Of a stretch of 64,000 nt of DNA, positions 26,901 through 40,330 are shown in pieces (position 1 is the stretch's first letter; each line of letters starts with the position of its first letter). Both the position numbers and the translations under genes were made by a program. This DNA comes from Callaeas wilsoni (taxonomy: Eukaryota > Chordata > Aves > Passeriformes > Callaeidae), in contig VWPU01011625.1 of assembly GCA_013398955.1 (NCBI GenBank), positions 124,001 through 188,000 of the forward strand. Reading direction: 5' to 3'. The notes beneath the pieces are model-generated. The model had not been told where the DNA came from. It made no database searches and worked only from the letters and a program-made list of their open reading frames with translations.

Positions 26901-27203
26901 GTTCCGTACTTAATACAAGAAGAACAGCAGTTAACAAGCAACAAAGAAATTTAACTGTCAGTGAAACCCACAGCAGTTAAAACTGGACAAACTTGAAGGC
27001 AAAGGTGAGTCAAAGCCATGTCATAGCCTCCAGCAAACATTCTACTCGTTCCATCTGAAGGCAGCATTAGCCAAGCCTGTCTTGGAAGAGCTCTGCATTT
27101 GCTTAACAGCAGTGGTTTGAAATCTTATCCCTGGTACAGGGAGCACAAAGCTCTTCCAGAGCCTAGCAGGGCTCAGCTGAGGGGCCAACAGGTGACAAAG
27201 GGC

Positions 27204-27237
27204 CTGGAGTATATCCACCTCTGGAGTATATCCACCA
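27204..27237. repeat. 17-base tandem duplication
   Basis: The unit ctggagtatatccacct at 27204-27220 is followed directly by ctggagtatatccacca at 27221-27237, two copies with one mismatch. It looks like a simple replication-slippage duplication. Confidence 0.9.
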
Positions 27238-28392
27238 CTGCAAAGGCGTGCACCATGACTGCCTGTTGGAGGTAAATATGTGTACTGTGGATCTTGGAGT
27301 AACTGTGAAAACACATTTCTCACAGGAATCCGAAAGTGACAGCAGGGTAAAAATTCTCCTTTTTAATAAAGCAATGAAATTCTGAGATTCTTCAACAAGA
27401 TCTCAAAAAAATGAATCTTCCTTCCATCATTGTCCAGGCTTCCTATAAATATGCACTGGGAGGTTTAAATAATCTTGGCAAGATATAGCAAAGGAAAATT
27501 ATTGTTAAAAAGAGGCCCTGGATATCATTTGAACAAACTTTTTCCTCACATAAACTTACGGAAAATTATTGACCTCATTACAAAGTCAAGAAAGAAAGAA
27601 ACCTCTTCTTGTAAAATGGCAAGATACCTATTTGAATGCGGACTAGACTGCCTTCACATAGGTCTGTCTGGAACACCTCCCAGATGTACTGCATTAATTA
27701 TGGAGAGCAATGGCTGTGCAGGTTAATAAAAAAAATCTAAATAATCCCAGTATCAACAGTTCTGATCTAAATAAAACTAGCTGTGAGTATAATGATAAAG
27801 TATATTGAAAATCAGGCAGTAGTGACCAAAGCCAAATGAAAATTTGATGCTATTGGCTCTGTGAGCAGTGGAAAGAGTATGATGGACTTCAGCAAGCTTG
27901 AATCAAGCCCCCAAAGATAACTCTTTGAATGTTAAACTAGATGGAAAATGGAATTTCTTCTCTGGCAAAAAATGCCCTTAATCATTTTAACCTCACCAGT
28001 TACACAGGGGAATTCTCTTTCAAGAATGGACAGCACACCATAGCCTGAAAACCAAGAGTGAATCCTTGTTTCCAGAGAAATTATCTCAAATGTGTTCAGA
28101 TTACAAGCATGTGGGACAAAACACAGTTAGCATCCAAAATTACATAGTCTGGAAATTCTACATCTTTTTAGAAGCCAAAACACTGCAAAGTCTGAAAACA
28201 AAACAACCTGAAGCAGTCAATTGCAATTATTTTTTTTTTTTTACTATGGAATGTGACAACCATTAAATTTCTTCATAGGAAAATAACATTTCAGTAGAAA
28301 CTCTGTTACTGCTACAAAATTTTTACCATTTCTTTACAGAAAGACACTAGTAGACAGATTAATAGAAACTAGCAAGTTTAATTTAAGGCTGG

Positions 28393-28476
28393 TCTTAAGA
28401 ATTCTTAAGAAATTTCTTGCCAACCAATTTTACTTAAGTAGTTACTTAAGAAGTAACTACTTAAGTAGTTACTTCT
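28393..28476. repeat. Two perfect AT-rich palindromes sharing CTTAAG
   Basis: Positions 28393-28410 form an 18-base perfect palindrome (tcttaagaattcttaaga). Positions 28449-28476 form a 28-base perfect palindrome centred between 28462 and 28463. A third, imperfect arm (acttaagtagttacttaag) begins at 28432. All share CTTAAG cores. The region could extrude a cruciform, or be the remnant of a short inverted-repeat element. No transposase or clear terminal repeats were seen. Confidence 0.85.
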
Positions 28477-31400
28477 CCAAATCTGCATTCTCCATGCAAA
28501 GCTAACTTGCACCATCTTTAGGTTTTTTTACTTTCCTATGATAGGAATGACATAGTTGGCACGTGTAATGATGAGTTAATCACTTATAATTTGATAATAT
28601 CCTAGAGGTAATCAGGGTATTCATAAAGTTGTGATTACTTGATATTAATTAATCTGGGAGTGGACCTTACATTATGGTATGTAAAGGATAAATATCCATA
28701 CTTTCAAATACACCACAAATGCATTTTTGAATATGCAAGTGGATTCTATAATCTGATAGCTTCTTGTTTTGACTTCAGAACATATTTTTTCAAGGTGAGA
28801 AGGAAATGAGATGGTTATATGAGTGGTTTAACTTTGGAAATTATTTATTGTTAAAAAGGATTGACACTATTGGAAAGTAGCAGGGTTTACTGCTCTTTCT
28901 ATCTTTCAGAGCATGACGCTCCAAACAACTATGAGGCTGAAGATGTAGTACACTGGGCTATGGATTTCCTGAAGAATGATCAGCAGTTCATTACCTATTT
29001 CTTACACATTCTTAGTGTTCTCTTCTACAATCACAACTTCTTATGTGTTTAGACATCATAAGCTCATAAGGTCCCAGTAAAGGGGAACATACGAAAATTC
29101 AGACTCCATCAAAGAGCCCTGCCCACTGCAGAAAGGACACTGGGAAAGAAGGTAATTTGGGTAACAGAAAGGAAAGTAACATCCACACCCAAATCAGCAA
29201 TATAGGGTAAAAATAAACAAAGGAAAGCCTTAATGACAAAGTCAAGAGTCTTATTTTGATAGACAGGCGAACCCAACAAAGAAAAGTGCAGAGATCATTT
29301 TAGCAGCAGCTCTTCAAGCATTGGACTGAATGAAGCCCAAATGTAGTAGGGAGTTGGAAGGCTGGGAAGGGGACATTTAGCTGAATGTGCAAGGTAGAAA
29401 GGCTTACTTTTAGAGAAGTTTTGTATTAAACTACATGAAAAGAATAAGGGGATTGATTATGACCTGTCACTGTAAGGAGGGAAGGACAGTGTGTATGTAC
29501 ACAGAAAGAAGGTAAGAGAGGGGACATCACACTGACTGTTAAGTGGATTTGCCTTAAGCAGACTATCTAGTCTGTTTTAAGAATTCGATAATTTCCAAGA
29601 CTTCTTTTTTGAAGTGAGCAAAAATGTAAGTGCAACATAAATGAGGCGTGGCTCACAAAAAGGAGCTGGTCTGGGCCTTGCTGCCTTCAGACAACCACAA
29701 ATTCTGTGTGTGGCAGTGAGGGTATCACCTCTTGTTGGGCTATAATGAAATCCTGACTTGAGTATATGGGATAATCCGTGGTTCCGCTGGTGTACTACCT
29801 CTGTCTGTGCAAGAAGGAGTTTGTATTCCTCAGGCTCTGAGAGGCTGGACTCTTGCTGGGGTGAGCATCATCAGCATTGTGGCCTGTGACTCCTGTTGTC
29901 ATTGTCTATATTGAAGCAGCAGTGGACACACAAATAGCCAGAAATTCTCCTTGGTAACAGATGCTCTTCTCTTTTCCTTACATCAAGTAGCCTTAGGGCT
30001 CCTTCAGGTAACATTTTGTACCCTTAGGATGGCTAAAAAAGGATACAGTGCTACTGGAATTGGTGAGTGGATGCTGCAGACCAGATGCCAAAGAGTCTTC
30101 TGGCCCCAGGAAGAGGGCACAGAGAGCCCTCTCATCTCAGGTGGGTGCTGAATGTTGTGGAGATGGCTGCAGTGTGCTTTAAATTGGGCCAGATCTTGCT
30201 AAGAAGTATATCAGTACGCAGCTAGGAGGATTTAGCAAGTGTAGCAAATTTGACTCCCCTAAGCAAGCAGAAGTTAGAGTGGGGTTATGTTGGTGGTTCT
30301 GGATGCTCAATGAAATGTGTTGTTGATCATTCCCCTAGTGGCCAGGGATCTCACAAGTTTCACTGACAGAACCTTTAGTCAAACCTAGGGTGGTTGTCTG
30401 TGTCAGTCACTCTTTATACACCCTGATGAAGTTATTCTCTCTTAGTAAACCATTTGGGTCAGCAGATATAGGCAAAGTTTAATGCAATTCATCCCCAGCT
30501 GCCAAATCTGATCAGACGAAATAGGAAGATGAGAGTCAAAAATCTCTGTGGTCTCCCCAGTCAGACTGTTAGCAGCTTAATTTTCTCCTTGGCAGTGAAA
30601 AGGGTGTAATTGTGGAGAGAAAGCAGGCTTACTTGTAGAAAATATATGTTTTCTGCGTATAAAAACCACAATTTGCAGGACTGAAATTATACTGTTTCTG
30701 ACAACATTGCCATCTCTGCAGTATTTAGGGGTAGTTTTCTTGCAAAGTCAGAGTACAAAGAGAATAAGTCCTTGAGAAGTGTTTCTAAATCCAGGTAGGA
30801 AATGGTTGGCTTTCTTTTTCAGCAGCTTAAATGTTCCTGTTACTTGTTGTTTTATGTTACTGTTTACGTCAATTTTTAAAATTTTTTTTGGCAGTAGGTT
30901 CCAGGAATTCACAGCACATGATCTATAAATTTCCTTGTGTGTTCCCTGACACTAGAGTGCTGATCCAGGAGTAAGAAGACGCTCCTCAGAGCAGAACCCT
31001 GACCACACCCCATTTGCCAGCTAATATCACCGTGCTCTTTTTCTGTGTTTCCTTCCTGGGGTCCAGAAGCAAGTAATCGTAGGGTGAAATACACATTTTC
31101 TAATGTCATCTTCATATCTAGTAGAGAAGCTACTGCTAGCAAGTGAGGGAGACAAATAAGATCACGCTCTCCTCTAGTTCATGCCAAAAATTTTCTGACT
31201 TTATTCTATGATTACTGATACAGACAAATGTAGAGACTTTGAAAAGGAAAATTTCAATGTGAAAGTTATAAGAAAACACTGAATTTTAAAGGGAAGAAGA
31301 TAAAATTTGTAGTGGTGGACAGGACATGATGACACACACGCAATGACACATTATAGAATCCAGTCTGCAAAATCAAAGTAACTAGAATGGAGTTGGAATT

Positions 31401-34400
31401 TCTCGATGAGGAAAATAAAACCAGCAGTGTTTGTAAAGGTGATTAGCCTTAGTGAACTTCCTGGAAAAAAAAAAGAAAGCTAGAAAATTAACTTTTTTTA
31501 AGATATAAAGGTGATAGATTGGAAAGCTAAGCCAATCTCAATGTCAGGAATAGAATTTGCTTGTGTAAAGGAATAATTACTTACTATCTACAGTTTGCTT
31601 ATAGAAATATCTTCACTGGGAATTTGAGACCTAGAAAACTGAAGCTGGAATAATAAAAGTCAGATTTATAAGTCTGTCTACTAGAGTGAGGCTGTTGAAA
31701 TCCAATAGAAAAAATCAAGACAATATGGAAAATTATAGAAAACATTTGTACTTCAAAAAGACTATAAGATGCTTCTGCTAATATCAATACTCATGGTAAG
31801 AGTTCAAAAACTCTCAGTAAAAGGGAGTTTAAAACAGATTGCTCTGATGTGATGCTTTTGGACTATGTAAATGTATGTATGATTTTTGAATAGGTGATGG
31901 ATTAAATTTTGTAGGCAATTATATCTACTCATATCTGTGGACTTGGCAGATAGGCAGAAAACAGAATTTGAATTTCAATTGGTACTTCTTTATTCTGATA
32001 TCATAATATTGTCTTACTTCTGTGAGCTACAGGTGTAAGTTTGATCTCACAGAAGAAACTGACAGAGAAGAGACTTTCTTCCTTCTACTTTGAACATTAG
32101 ACATCTTTGCAACTTGGAGCTGTAAATGCATTTCAGAGTAGACTGTAGTACCATTAGATACAGAATTGTTTCTATAATACTTAGTCAGGGTTGCTTACCA
32201 AGAGTTTGATGTCGAATCAGACCGAAGGATGCTTGCATTCAGTACGGCTATGGGATAAAATGGCACTTTGCCACAGCCACAAGGAAAAGAGGCAATCTTT
32301 CCTTGTTCCCATTATAAAATGTGAATGCAATCTTGAGTGCGCCAATGTCAGAAAATTTCTGGCTGTCAGTCAAGCCTGTGTTATTCTTAAGTGGATTTTC
32401 AACTACAGATACTTTTTCTGAGATGCTTTGACTTTGTAGCACATGATAGCAAATGACTTCTTGAAAAATACATGAGCCTTAAGAGCAGCTCTGTCAACAT
32501 TTTAAATGTTGCAACCAACCAATTCAGGCCTCTTAACTGAGAGGACTGTGGTTGCAGGATAACTGCCTTGTAGCAGTTTGCGTTTTCAAAGACTTTACTT
32601 ATACTTGGCAGAAATTGCATTATCCACAGTTTTGGAAAGAACTTTTGGCTGAAGTTACTGGCTGTGATAAACCTTGTACATATAGTTAGGCCCAGAGGGT
32701 AACTGGCATTCACATAGACCACGAGTTCTTGGAGAGATTTTTTTTTTTTTTTAATTATGATAGTATTCTCTCCATGTCACCTCTGAAGTTTTAAAGTTGG
32801 TGTACAAGGCTACAAAATATCGCTACCGTCTAAAATACGTATCTTTTACATTATAATGGACTGATTCATGCTGACCTGTCAGGTAGAGTAGTTGCAACTC
32901 CCACAATTTCATTTTATGTGTAAACAAGGAGTTTAGTACTTATTTATAGTCCAGTTGCATCTCAGTGCAATGTGCCAATGACAGTTTGCCTAGATGTTCA
33001 TACAGTGCAGCAGAAATGGAAAAAGGAAACAAAAAACAAAACAAAGAACCGAACGCAACCCCACCTGACCAAACCCAGTAATTCTAGTAGGTGGTCCTGA
33101 AAACTTCCCTGGGGACTTTATGTGGGGGATTTCACACTGCAGTATACTGCATATTTCATTAGCTTCTCATCAAGGAGGCTTCTGAAGCGCAGAGCTGATG
33201 AGACCCCTCCCACAGGTGGCAGGACGTCTCGAGTCTCCCAGACATCACCTGCAGCAGCACCCACCAGAGATGTGCAAGAGCACTTAGGCGAGGCTTTACA
33301 AAGCTGAAAAGTATCTGTCATTGAGTGTGTGGTGCTCCCTCTGTCTGTGCTGCAGATCCTATCCTGGCCAGGACAAGCAGGGAACCAAATTTTGCTGTGC
33401 TTTTATGCGAGTAGCTCCGAAAAATCTGAAGAAAGCAGAGAACGTGTCTGAAGGAAGTGCTTAACTAGCACCTTTAGTGCACAAAAAGCCCAGCTCAGAG
33501 CAGGTAGTCATCACTTAGCATAAGTGAATATTATTCTTTTCACCTCCTCAACCTCTAACATATGCCAGCAGATGATCTGCATGCATAAAAACACTCTTGT
33601 AAACAGGCATCAACCATGTGGGGCTTGTTTAAAAGAACTTATTTCCTACAAATGAACTTAATTCCTACAGCACACATTAATTATATTGTTGGCCTTGAAT
33701 ACCTCCAGTTGGGACTAACTTTTCCATTTATTTTGTGGGGGATTAAGAGAAGCCTGCTGTAGTCCAGTGGGTTAACCCCCCTTACCCTCCCTGACTCCTG
33801 CACAGTTTGGATTCCTGCTGGTATTCAAAGTATTATTAAAAGTTTATTCCCCTGGACTAAAGGTCCCCCAGAAAAAAAATTCAGAACTTTAGCATTCAAG
33901 ATATTCATATTCAAAATCATATTCATAATGATTTTTTCCTAGTTTCTCTCTCACTGAATACTGCTTAGCAAAGTGGTTACAATCTTACTTTTCTCTTATG
34001 ATTATCATGTTGTTTCTTTTCAAATGCAGAATAGAAATATTAATGTCATACTTCTGTCTTTTCTTCATCAACCTTCCTATATGAACAACCTCCCTATTAC
34101 AAGAATTAATGACTAGAATATTCAAATTTCTTCTTAATATTCATTGCTCTGCCAGTCATCATTTCTATTTCTACCATCATCTTATTTTTCATTTGACATT
34201 TTTCACTTTACAGATTTCACTTTACCACTAAACTAATTACGATCTTTTAACCAGTTATCTTTCTTTGTTGGATAATCAGGAAACTCAATTATCAAATCAG
34301 CAGCTCTCACAGAACTCTTTAAGTTTTCATTCACAGTTTTTTCTCTAAATTTGCCATTTCCCTTTTTTTCTTCCACATTTTTTAGACTTAAGTACCAAAA

Positions 34401-34970
34401 ATACTCTTACATGGAGTTTTCTCCCTGCATATATAAACTGATTTGTGATCAATGAGCACAGTGATTTCATATATTTTTATTTGCCATTAAGACCCTCAAA
34501 AGTTAGAAACAAAAATTAGAAAGAGAGTTATAGAAGCAAGCAGGGATTCAGTTACAGTGAACATTCAAAAAAATTGCAGTTGTAAATAATGAACATGACA
34601 GTGTTCTTGAACAAATTCCCATACTTGTCCTCTATGAGATTTATTGGGCAAAATTTAAATTGTAAAAATGTCAGTAATCACAGTGCACTTTTTCTGAATA
34701 TGGCTCCACATACATACTGTGTATCATAAACACTGTAAATACCTTTTTTTAAGTCCAGTCAATCTGCAAGCCTGCTAGTTATATTCATGCATTTTGTTAC
34801 CCTATTGACTTGGGGAGAAGGTGAAATACAGAAATAAAAGCTTAAAAGATGCATGGACTATCAGTGTGTCTTCATAGAACAGTAGAATTGTCTTTATTGG
34901 TCCTTACTTGCGGACAGAAGGCGTGGTTAAAATCATGCTAAAAGCAAGTTTCTATTTTTGTGTGTACCAG

Positions 34971-35201
34971 AGCTGCTGCATGTGCTGATGCAGCCAGTGA
35001 AAGCTTGATGCTCTTGCCTACACTTGAAGACGCCACTGCAGAGCTCATCACCAAGGTGAAACTTTTGCTTCTGTGCACTGAAATGAGAGAGCTCCTTGTC
35101 GGACCCAACCTGCTGGGTGTGGCCCAGGTTTGTCCACGCAGAAATTCACGTGTACTGGGGAAGGCCATTCTCATTCCTCAGCCCAGGGACCTCCAGACAA
35201 G
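34971..35201 (+). CDS. Candidate coding exon, unidentified
   Basis: A 231-base open interval with a good acceptor (tctatttttgtgtgtaccag) and a usable donor (acaag|gtaaag), phase 2 at both ends, so it is symmetric. It is more GC-rich than its surroundings. The translation is protein-like, including ADAASESLMLLPTLEDATAE and then LITKVKLLLLCTEMRELL, rich in Ala and Leu. I do not recognise the family, and no partner exon with matching phase was found nearby. It may be an exon of an unknown gene, a decayed pseudogene or chance. The opposite strand is also open over much of it, which weakens the case. Confidence 0.22.
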
Positions 35202-37907
35202 GTAAAGGCCTCATGCTGGAGCTCTGTACCTACCGGATGCAAATCTTGGAGTTTAACTTTGAATTTTTCACATTTAAGCCAAAATGCTTTCATTTTTATC
35301 ACTTGTTCTTAATAATAACTTCAATACAACTTCTCATTAGTATTCCTATTGATAATCCCTTTAATTGTAAATTGCAAAAAGGGATGAAAAAGCCTTTTGG
35401 AAGTTTTCTTCTCATAATGTGGAGATCTAGCAATTTTAGATAGGTTAGGCATCTCAGGAGAGAGATTTTCCAGAAGGCTCAAGACAGGAGAAATGTCCAT
35501 GCGGAATGAATAGTGTGTTTCCAATCTGTGACAGAGCTCTGATATATTCTTTGGCTGTTGCATGAATATTGCCTTAATTTACTGAAATATTAACTAGCTC
35601 TGCCACTTAGTACATCTAGCCATGGCTGAAGGTGGATTCTCATTCATTCTTGTACTCTGAATGAAGGTGACAAGTGCAGCAGAAGGTTGCTGTGTTTTGC
35701 CTTCCTCCCTCTCTTTTTCTCTTTGTTATCTTGGAAATCTGTATTGCAAGAACAACATGCTGTGACCTGAACTAAAGAGTGTCACTCTAAGTGGTGTCAT
35801 CCTGTCTCTTCTTATTTTAGCCCTTCCCAGTGCACTGTGCTCTGATGATTGTATTCTGAGGGGGTCTTTGGCCAAGGATATTCCAGTCTAGTTTATGGAA
35901 TGAAGCTTGAAACTTCTGTATCTACAGGCCTTGAATTTTGAGGAAATAGCCCTTCATCTTGAAAGCTAGAGAGACTAAATAAACTTCTTTAAGCCACTTA
36001 ATCAGCAGAGAGGGGGATGTGGGGGATTAAATGGGCTACGCAGAACTGCATCTTATTTGGAAGGGGCAGTTTTAGGACAGGAGTGACTAATATTAGTGCA
36101 CTCAGGAATTGATGTTGAAACCAGATTCAGTGAAGATGATCTCCAGGATATTCTTCGTGATCCTTTTTATTACTTTGTTGTTGAAATTGTTTTCTAATAT
36201 TATTTATTGTCTCAATATCACATTCCCATCTCTTGAAGAAAAAAAGTTGCCCAGTCTTTCATCTTCTTCTGGTTATATTTCTTTGCCTCATTACACATTT
36301 GTTTTTATGAAGGATTTGATCATATTTTCCAAAAATTATTTAAGCTTTGGGTGTCTTTCTAAAAGATTTTTTTTTTAGTTCAGCCAAGAATCTATGGGCC
36401 TTAGGCCCATCTCTACAATGACAGAAATCTCTCAATTCTGAAGGATGTTGAGTAGGCCATAAAAATGCATAAAAACTCTGATGACCTTATTACAGGGTAG
36501 TCACTGTATGAGTACATTGATTAAGTCTAAAAAGAGACTGTAAGGAAACAATGACTCAAGATAAGCCATTCCACAAGAATAGGATAATAGGAGACCAACT
36601 GGCTCCGACAGCACCGGCTGTGATTTCCTACTGAGACTATTGGACTGGGTTTGTCTAGAAGGGCAGCAGCCCAAGAACTGACAAAAACAAAAGGAGTCCC
36701 TCTTTCCAGAGAGGTGCCGGCTATTGGAAAGGGAAATCATGCTGATTTCAAGACCTACAAAACCCCATATGTAGAAAGAAGCATATGACAAGGTCAAAAT
36801 AAACATGGCATGAAATGTTTAAAATAAATGGACATGCACTTGTTGCTGGTTTTAAAACAATTTATGGGATTTCTTTTTATTCTGTCATAGTTAAGGGAGC
36901 ATTATGCAGATCTCTAACTTGCTGTGACCTATAAGCAAATTCTTTGGGTTTATATAATTTTTTATCCCCACCTTTAACAAATCTTGCATGTAATGAATTT
37001 GCTGGGGATATCTGCAGTGTACCAGGAAATGGAAGGAGTTTCTGGAACAGCAGAGCTATGGTGTGACTCCCATGTGGTGATTTGTGGATCCACTCCCTCT
37101 CCTGTCACTGAAGCAGGTATTTCCTGGGAAATTTTTCACCTCTCTTTCATGATTGCATAGATCGGCAAACTTAAATTTTTTCACATATACCACTTGCAAA
37201 GTCATGTTTATGAAGTATTAGGGAACTTAACCCCTAAGAACCACGTGTTTCTGAGCTGCTGCTGTTGTCTCTTGTGTGTGTTTGCATCAACATTTAGTGG
37301 CATAACAAGTTTGAGTTTGGAAAAAGCTCTGTTATTGCAATTCATTTTTAGCACGGAAGCTGTCACCTCAACCTCCTGCTAAACTCCACGTAAAAGACAA
37401 TATATTTTACATATAAGACAAAAATTTGGAAGTTCAAATATTTTAGCTGGTTCCTCTTTTTGTGAGATAATTCATCTGTCAGGTTGCTCTAGTTACCACC
37501 AAAAGTTACCCAAGTAACACAAGTATTTAAATACACTCTTGCTGTCAGCTATATATGGTATAATGGCATTTTGGGCTTATGTTGCATTAATGCTCCCTGC
37601 ATTAGTGCTTGACACCAATAATCTCCCCTACACATGTGCGCAGGGTTGGTGTTCACCTCATGACAAGCTGTGGGGGAGGCATTATCATGCTCCTGAGGAT
37701 GTCTGACGGGTTGTGAAGGTAAAACTACATGCTGCATCTGCTTCTTTGACAAGCTTTGGTCAGGCTCAGAATCTGGATGCTTCTTTTGCCCAGTTGCCAG
37801 GAGAAAGCTCAGCTGCTGAACCCTGATCTACACCATGCTTACATTCTAGACTTACCTCAATTTTCACATCTGCGATCTTCCCTGCAATACAGTGCACTCA
37901 TTCGTGT
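35202..37907. other. Intergenic region, nothing recognised
   Basis: AT-rich, with no recognisable gene or repeat family. The part from about 36480 to 36830 is somewhat less AT-rich and ends near an aataaa-containing stretch (36799), which might be a decayed LTR, but I cannot define termini. Confidence 0.4.
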
Positions 37908-38835
37908 AGACTCAGCCAGCATGGATTAAAGCAGGTCCTGCCTGACCAACCTGATCCCCTTTTATGACTGGATGACCCACATAGTGGGTGAGGGAAAGGC
38001 TGTGGATGTGTCTACCTGGACTTCAGCAAAGCCTTTGGCACTGTCTCCCACAGCACTCTCCTGGAAAAGCTGGCAGCCTAAGGCTTGGACAGGTGGGACC
38101 TTTGCTGAGTTAGGAACTGACTGGATGGCTGGGTCCAGAGAGTGGTGGAGAATGGTGCTGCATCCATTGTGTTGGGCCCAGTGCTGTTTAATATTTTTTA
38201 CTGATGATCTGGATGAGAGGATGGAGTCTACCATTTGGAAATTTGCAGATGACACCAAGTAGTGGGGAGGGTCAATCTGCTGGAGAGTAGGAAGGCTCTG
38301 CAGAGGGACCTGGACAGGCTGGACTGATGGGCCAAATCCAACAATACAAGGTTCAATGAGACCATGTGCCGGGTTCTAGATTTTGGTCACAACAACCCCC
38401 TGCAGCACTACAGGCTGAGGACAGAGTAGCTAGAAATCTGCCCATCAGAAAGGGACCTGGGGGTACTGATTAATGGCAGACTGAACATGAGCCAGCAGTG
38501 TGCCCATGTGGCCAAGAAAGCCACTGGCATCCTGGCCGGTATCAGAAATAGTGTGGCCAGCAGGACCAGGACAGTGATTGTCACCCTGTACTCGGCACTG
38601 GTTAGGCTGCACCTTGACTGCTGTGTCCAGTTCTGGGCCCCCCAGTTTGAAAAGCATGTTGAGATGCTGGAACATGCCCAGAGAAGGTCAACAAGGCTGG
38701 TGAGGGGTCTAGAACACAAGCCGTATGAGCAGCCACTGCGGGATCTGAGGTTGTTTAGCCTGGAGAAGAAGAGGCTCAGGAAAAACCTTATCACTCTCTA
38801 CAACTGCCTGGAAGGAGGGCGTAGCCAGGTGGTCT
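37908..38835 (+). repeat. CR1 LINE fragment (reverse transcriptase part), sense orientation
   Basis: Matches the second half of a CR1 ORF2. It runs from ctgcctgaccaacctgatcc through YLDFSKAFGTVSH-like and TDDLDERMESTIWKFADDTK sequence, then [31 protein letters not shown] and [20 protein letters not shown]. The catalytic FADD motif is still readable, but the frame shifts several times, so the element is dead. It is 5'-truncated and also lacks the normal CR1 3' end, stopping at about 38835 after the YNCLEGG segment. CR1 elements move by target-primed reverse transcription, and most copies are fragments like this one. Confidence 0.9.
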
Positions 38836-39151
38836 GTTAATCAGACAGCTCCAGAATTCTGAGTAGAGAATTCTGTTTAGAGAAAGTGATAAAGTACATA
38901 TGTAGACACAAGCGTACACACATACACATCAGTGTTATCATCCTGCAGTATCCTTCCAATGAGATAAATATTATAGGATTTTTACTGCCAGAACTCTTTC
39001 CTATTTCTACCATGACCAAATCCAACCATGAAGACATTCTGTAAGACAGACATTACACTGTGCCTGTTATTAAGATGAAGGTTAGTCTGCTGCATTTTGA
39101 AGATGTACTGCATGGTAAAAAATGTATCAAAGTGTTTTTTTACAGAATTAA
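38836..39151. other. Spacer between inverted CR1 copies
   Basis: About 316 bases of AT-rich single-copy-looking DNA between the two convergent CR1 fragments. It has no gene, and I see nothing else in it. Confidence 0.6.
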
Positions 39152-40330
39152 GAGAATCATAAAATTATAGAAACATAGAAAGGCTTGGGTACGAAGGGAC
39201 CTTATAAATCATCTAGTTCCAACCCTCCTGCCATGGGCAGGGACACCTCCCACTAAACCTGGTTGTTCAAAGCTCTATCCAGCCTGTCCTTGAACACTCC
39301 AAGGAATGGGGCATCCACAACTTCTCTGGGCAAACATTTCCAGTGTCTTACCCTCCTTCCAGCGAAGGATTTCTTCAGTTTAAAGCCATCCTCCCTTATC
39401 CTGTCACTACTTGCCTGTGTAAAAAGTTGCTCTTCTTCTCTTCTATATGCCCCCTTGAGTACTGGAAGGTGCTGTAAAGCCTCCCATAAGCATTCTCTTC
39501 TCCAGGCTGAACAACCCCAGCGCTCTCAGCCTGTTTTCTTAGTAGAGGTGCTCCCGCTCTCTGACCACCTTGGTGTCCCTCCTCTGCACCTACTTAAACA
39601 GTTCCATGTCCTTCCTGTGCTGGGAACCCCAGAGCTGGATGCAGCACTCCAGGTGGGGTCTCACCAGAGCAGAGCAGAGGGCAGAATCCTCTCCCTCTCC
39701 CTGCTGGCCACACTGCTGTGGATGCAGCCCAGGACACATTTGGCTTTCTGAGCTGCCAGTGCACATCGCTGGTTCATGTCCAGCTCTTCATCCATGAGAA
39801 CCCACAAGTCCTTCTTCACAGGGAAGGCCTGTCAATGAGTTCTTCCTCCAATCTGCGCTCATGTCTGGGATTACCCTGACCCAGGTGCAGCACCTTGCCT
39901 TGGACCTGTTGAACCTCATGAGGCTCCTGTGGGCCCACTTCTCATGTTTGTCTAGGTCCCTCTGGATGGCATCCCATCTTTGTGTCGTGCCAATTGCCCC
40001 ACTCAGCTTCCTGTCATCTGGAAACTTGTTGAGGGTGCACTCGATCCCTCTGTCTGTGTCCTTCATGAAGATACTGAAGAGCAACGGTCTCAAGACAGAG
40101 CCCTGAGGGACAACGCTCCTAACCAGCACTGGCCTCAGCCTGGACATAGAGCCACTGACCACAACTCTGGCTTTGTCCATTCAGCTAATTCCTTATCCAC
40201 CAAATAATCCACCCTTTGAACCCATGTGTCTCCCATTGGGAGATAAGGATGTCATGTGAGACACTGTTGAACGCCTTACAGAAGTCTAGGTAGATTACAT
40301 TGTTTGGTCTTTCCACATTGACAATCTTAG
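39152..40330 (-). repeat. CR1 LINE copy with 3' end, antisense orientation
   Basis: The + strand begins with degenerate agaatcat/aaacatagaa repeats and then ccaaccctcctgccatgggc, the reverse complement of the CR1 3' terminus. On the minus strand it encodes reverse transcriptase remnants: [14 protein letters not shown] near 40300-40250, [19 protein letters not shown] and then [17 protein letters not shown] has become FPDD, and the continuation is frameshifted. It is 5'-truncated at about 40330. Together with the sense copy at 37908-38835 it forms a large imperfect inverted repeat. Confidence 0.92.

Larger units (their letters stand above)
20901..34970. other. Intergenic region, no recognised gene
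   Basis: AT-rich DNA downstream of FHOD3. Many short open frames occur on both strands, none with a recognisable domain. Named items inside: a 17-base tandem duplication (27204-27237), two perfect palindromes (28393-28410, 28449-28476) and homopolymer T-runs (for example near 28231). One 66-base interval, 26070-26135, has an acceptor-like atttttcag before it and gtaagt after it and is open in phase 1-1, but the product is unrecognised. Confidence 0.5.

Noticed and set aside
28909..29052. Acceptor-like ctatctttcag followed by an open frame with a protein-like start
   Set aside because: No good donor follows and the frame drifts into AT-rich hydrophobic sequence; not distinguishable from chance.
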